Shown here one piece after another: positions 60,890-64,000 of a stretch of 64,000 bases of DNA. Position 1 is the first letter of the stretch. Each line of letters opens with the position of its first letter. The position numbers were made by a program, and so were the translations under genes. Origin of the DNA: Halisarca cf. caerulea (taxonomy: Eukaryota > Porifera > Demospongiae > Chondrillida > Halisarcidae); the NCBI GenBank assembly GCA_963170055.1, contig CAUJGJ010000003.1, positions 1,012,344 through 1,076,343 on the forward strand. The letters run 5' to 3'. The notes under the pieces were generated by a model. The model was not told the DNA's origin. It made no database searches and saw only the letters and a list, made by a program, of their open reading frames with translations.

Positions 60890-62985
60890 CGTCTTTGTTG
60901 TGAACTTGTAGAAGCTTCAGAGCGTCAAACGAGGGCTTAACATGTAGGTAGTAGTCTCGTGGACCAGATCCTACTCGCCCATACAGCGGGAAAGGATCTC
61001 GTACTCAGCCTATTCAAAATCCGTTAATGTCCAGGAATGTTGGGACGCTTTGATATACAAATTTTCAACCGTGAACTCGGAGGTGTAAAGTAATTCAGAG
61101 GCTACTAATCAATCTATCCTCTCACAGCTCCGCTATATCTATGAATAGGAAGAAATAGAGCGCTTGGCGAATATTTCTTTCTTTTTACCATAATTTGCTC
61201 ATTCGCGGTTGCCATTATGGCTGCAGAGACTAAAGTCAGAACAAATAGAAGCTCGTCTATGCTGCTACCAAGAAAAACACAATCACCTTCGTCTCACAAC
61301 ACAGGTTATGGAATTGCGCTGATTTACGCTGTATTGCCGCTGCTCTTCAACATTTTGCAAAGAACAAAAGCAGCATAGTGTTAGTTGTAGGTCCTCTGGT
61401 AGCTCTGATGGCCAAACAGCAGATTCTGAAATGATTTGTCAAATGCTGAATTTCTTGAAGTCGCCGTTAAGTGATATCTTCTAATGAATGGCAAGTTTGT
61501 GGTCAGCTTAACCTGTGTGGGTGGAAGAGTTTCTGAATAGGCTGAGTACCAGACCCTTTCTCGCTGTGTGTGCAGGTAAGCTATGTCCAAATCTAGTCAA
61601 AACATGGGCGTTTTGGTTTTCACAGTATGAGTTTCATAACCACTGAGTTGCGTGGGTTGGTCATGTACCAGTAACGTGAATCAGCTTAGGAAGCTCTGCG
61701 ACAAGAAAGTAGAAGCTCCAAACCCTACCCAACTTTACACAGCACGTTCTGTTCTCGAAATTTTAAGCATTAGTTTTTGGATGTTAATGCTTTCTTTGGC
61801 AGGTTGGATAGAATGTACGCCGATTTAAGTACAAACTAGATTGGAAGGGAAGATTCAACGTCGAGGGAAGTTGACAATCTTTTTCCAATTCTTCGATCGT
61901 TTAGAACCACGGAGCTACGTGAGATTGTATGATTGATTTGGCCTCGAGAGAAGCCTTTTTTGGGGCTAATTTCTTTGTGAAAGGCTGAGATCCAAATGGC
62001 TGTCCATGACTACAAAAATGTAAAGAGGATTTTTAAAAGGTAAAGCCATATTTCACTGCATATAATTTTGATTGATTGTTTCGTTCGAGATATGCCGCAA
62101 TATTTCTTGTCTTGGTCTGGTTGGAAAGCCACCAAAGGCTGCACATAACAGCCAAGGAATAGAATTAAAAAGTATACGCGGTGAAAATGAAAACATTGAT
62201 GCTACGATTATTTCAAACCCACTTTATAAGGTTTAAAAGCCATCATCCAGATCTCCGCCTTTTGCACTAAAACTTTTTCACCACGCGAGCACATACAACT
62301 CTAGCCATTGACCTCATGAAGTCTATGCTATACGTAGCTATAGGATTGCATGTGATGTCACGAGACTTCACCGAAGGAAGATAACTTTCACCACAAGAAA
62401 ACGTCATCGAAAAACATGGTGGTAGAAATCTCCGATCCTCAGCATGAAACTTTGAGGTATTGTCCCCAAAGGGTCAAACCCCTAGAATCCGAATCAGGGT
62501 CTTTGTACGTTGTTTCATTTACTTTATGTCCAACGGATTGCAACTGGTCACTCTAGAATTTTGCACAAATCGTTGGACAAAACAGCCATACAGTGGAGCC
62601 TAAAGACCCTGATTTGGATTTAATAAGTTCGATTTCTGTGTGTTCTTTTGAGCCCAGTTCTGTGTCCAAAAGCCTAAGTTTCTACCACCGCATTTTTGCA
62701 TTTTTATGTTTTCTTATACAGTTAGAAAAACTCCTCATACGAAGTTTCGTATCTCTCCACAAGAATCTAAAAGACTCAGATACAAAGTGGATTTGCTTAA
62801 GAAACAATGCAAAGCGTTTCTGGGCATCACTACTCGTGCACATGCAAAACAGACCAATTGATTTCACTACTTCGATAACGGCGGCCATTTTTGTTTATGT
62901 CCAAATCGGACATAACATACCTGCGTGGGCGAGTAGGGTATGGGTAACGAGACAATTCGGCTCCAAAGCCGAGATCTGTAAAAAC
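60890..62985. repeat. Composite interspersed repeat, block Z, copy 3
   Basis: Collinear with 15760-16700 but longer, with AGAGCGTCAAACGAGGG near the start and CATAACATACCTGCG near the end (62910). It includes the TIR element at 60984-61566. No gene recognised. Confidence 0.6.
60984..61566. mobile_element. 583-bp TIR element inside block Z
   Basis: Inverted ends CAGCGGGAAAGGATCTCGTA and the complement of CAGCGAGAAAGGGTCTGGTA, both continuing into CTCAGCCTATTCA (about 35 bp). Block Z at 15760 lacks it. No transposase. Confidence 0.75.
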
Positions 62986-63009
62986 AACCCTCAAACAGCA
63001 AAATTGTTA

Positions 63010-64000
63010 ACTACCACATCCTTCATATGCCCTACAGCCCGAGTACCTGTGTCTTGACTGCCAATGGTAAAATCAACCCCAGATTCATACCCTCAGCACT
63101 CAACAATCTGTCATACAGCCCTCAAGTGTAAGCCAGTGCTTACAACTACTTAGCTAACCTGTACAGGGACAGTGGCACCTGTGTGGCTGGTCCGGTATGG
63201 TCTGAACCACTTTTTAGCTTATTTGGATCCTTGTTAAGTTTGTCTAAATCTCCAGAGAAATTGCACCTTAACTTTGAAATAGTACTCACTGAACACCCTA
63301 TAGATGTCCCATCAACATACGTGTTGACGTATTGATTCTACCATTTTTACCACATGTTGTGTGACAGTGCCTGAAAATGTCCATTCATAGAGATTTTAAT
63401 AGGCTAGTTAGGATGCCACGGTATGAGAACAGCTTTAATGCCCAAGAAGGACTCTCAGAGTAGTCATAAGACAGGGTTGCAGGATTCTCTGCAGAGCCAG
63501 GATAGTCTTACTAATTTCCATAAGTGAGAATTTATGGAATTCAACCTTGTTCTCCCTTTCAATATACTTGGTTACAATCAGGTCTTGGCTTCCTTACAAT
63601 GCAATAACACCTTGACAATGTTTGTGTTCAACGATGATTCAAGAGAGATTAAAGCATTTGTTGATATTGCATCTTTACATGCAAGGTTATTAAGATGGTT
63701 TCATCTTTTTTGAGTCATTCGCTAAACTACCTAAAGTAGCAAGTGAATTTGTTAGCCAAAGCCTACATGCAGAACAGCTGCAGGTTTAAGAAAATTTTGC
63801 CGAAAACTATATTGTGTGATTTATTATTACATTGCTTGCATACTGTAAGTGTACTTTATGCATCACATGGTGGATATGTACATCACATGGTGGATATGTA
63901 CATCACATGGTGGATATGTACATCACATGGTGGATATGTACATCACATGATGGATATGTACATCACATGGTGGATGTGTACATCACATGGTGGATATGTA
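63010..64000. repeat. Composite interspersed repeat, block Y, copy 3 (runs off the end)
   Basis: Collinear with 13740-15200 and 18130-19440. The 20-bp minisatellite begins at 63859 and continues past the window edge. Confidence 0.85.

Overview
This is a eukaryotic, animal-type window: spliced genes with GT..AG introns, AATAAA signals, long CA/GT microsatellites, many minisatellites and many DNA transposons. The GTPase-CARD gene resembles the large GTPase/COR-like families I know from sponges and cnidarians, and the C2H2/SAM transposon proteins resemble families common in fish and basal invertebrates. My best guess is a marine demosponge or similar early-branching animal. That is inference, not a species call.

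Layout. (1) 1-7.8 kb: a divergent transposon-type gene pair. A SAM-domain gene runs leftward from 4618 and a C2H2/TNP2-like gene runs rightward from 4701, with only 82 bp between start codons. (2) 8-20 kb: introns or intergenic DNA packed with minisatellites (31, 31, 18, 20 and 22 bp units), small TIR elements and a composite interspersed repeat. One small coding exon lies at 10489-10658. (3) 21.3-27.4 kb: five phase-compatible exons give a protein of about 900 residues with a Ras-like/COR-like GTPase module and a C-terminal CARD-like domain. (4) 28-43 kb: mostly transposons, foldbacks and satellites, with a frameshifted kinase fragment and a few isolated candidate exons. (5) 43.4-56.3 kb: a second gene of seven exons. 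All internal introns are phase 1, one exon is duplicated in tandem, and the last exon is split by a complete PIF/Harbinger transposon (53367-56283) with an ATT target duplication. (6) 56.7-64 kb: a second copy of much of the 9.4-19.3 kb region in the same order. It runs off the end, so another GTPase-CARD gene may lie just beyond.

The CARD-like genes look like candidate innate-immunity or cell-death signalling proteins in a locus that grows by segmental and exon duplication. The satellites lie almost entirely in introns or between genes. All exon models come from reading frames and splice signals seen by eye; there is no transcript evidence.
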